From Streptomyces flavochromogenes (GTDB lineage Bacteria > Actinomycetota > Actinomycetes > Streptomycetales > Streptomycetaceae): 24,297 nucleotides of DNA. Position numbers and translations under genes: made by a program. How positions within the stretch are numbered: position 1 is the first letter of the stretch; each line of letters begins with the position of its first letter. The stretch lies in NCBI RefSeq assembly GCF_000717595.1, contig NZ_JNZO01000055.1:1-24297 (forward strand). Direction: 5' to 3'. Shown here in pieces: positions 24,247 to 24,297 of this stretch. The notes beneath the pieces were generated by a model. It had not been told where the DNA came from, searched no databases, and worked only from the letters and a program-made list of their open reading frames with translations.

Positions 24247-24297
24247 CGGAAACGCAAGACCGAAGGGAAGCCCGGAGGAAAGCCCGAGAGGGTGAGT

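Larger units (their letters stand above)
23931..24297 (+). promoter_or_regulatory. Upstream region and leader of an rRNA operon (16S beyond the right edge)
   Basis: 367 bp with no gene and a sharp drop in GC content relative to the rest of the window. Four -10-like hexamers (24007, 24054, 24157, 24241) and the repeated GTCGGAA words match the four-promoter layout I recall for S. coelicolor rrn operons. GATTC/GAATC arms near 24103-24118 can form a hairpin. The last 40 bases are purine-rich leader. Confidence 0.85.

Overview
The window reads as chromosomal DNA of a Streptomyces species. It is very GC-rich, with G or C at nearly every third codon position. It carries a canonical 87-residue WhiB, coenzyme F420 genes, and promoters and gene order typical of the genus. 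From memory, the order (fbiA-fbiB / whiB / metallopeptidase-like / DUF3499 / phosphomannomutase / SIS protein / manA / ahcY) also parallels the M. tuberculosis Rv3261-Rv3248c region, so the backbone is an old actinobacterial core neighbourhood rather than an island.

Layout. 1-1345: an AlkA-type DNA glycosylase. 1346-1920: non-coding, with seven copies of a 9-bp tandem repeat. 1921-4376 (minus): fbiB and fbiA, coupled by a GTGA overlap, making F420. 4441-4968 (minus): cysteine dioxygenase. 4969-5669: a long divergent regulatory region. 5670-5933: whiB, followed by a palindrome-rich spacer. 6308-11529: a 1227-residue membrane glycosyltransferase overlapping a secreted DUF5719 protein. 11545-12003 (minus) and 12351-12734: a divergent pair, a degenerate zincin-fold protein and a DUF3499 protein. 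12839-18337: the mannose-phosphate block (manB, Trm112-like, SIS isomerase-like, manA). It is interrupted by about 1.4 kb of non-coding, TACGGC-rich degenerate repeats and a strongly G-poor stretch. 18404-19369: a CDF cation transporter with a strong terminator. 19512-21056: ahcY with a structured leader. 21241-21855: an unrecognised conserved-looking protein. 21859-22803 (minus) and 22923-23930: a divergent RDD / SpoIIM-like membrane pair. 23984-24297: the multi-promoter upstream region of an rRNA operon whose 16S gene starts beyond the window.

How the genes relate. manA and manB interconvert fructose-6-P, mannose-6-P and mannose-1-P and so supply GDP-mannose or related donors. The GT2-DUF5719 pair is a plausible but unproven envelope-glycan consumer. 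AhcY clears S-adenosylhomocysteine, and cysteine dioxygenase drains cysteine, so both touch sulfur metabolism. WhiB controls sporulation septation.

The strongest anomaly is in ahcY. The reading frame is intact, but about 34 residues that are nearly invariant in this family (the segment after GNIGH, normally beginning FDNEID) are missing and replaced by one Leu at residue 353. This is either a real in-frame deletion in a core methyl-cycle enzyme or a sequence artefact. The other main oddities are the repeat expansion between the Trm112-like gene and the SIS gene, low-complexity expansions in FbiB and the glycosyltransferase, and structured leaders before ahcY and cysteine dioxygenase.
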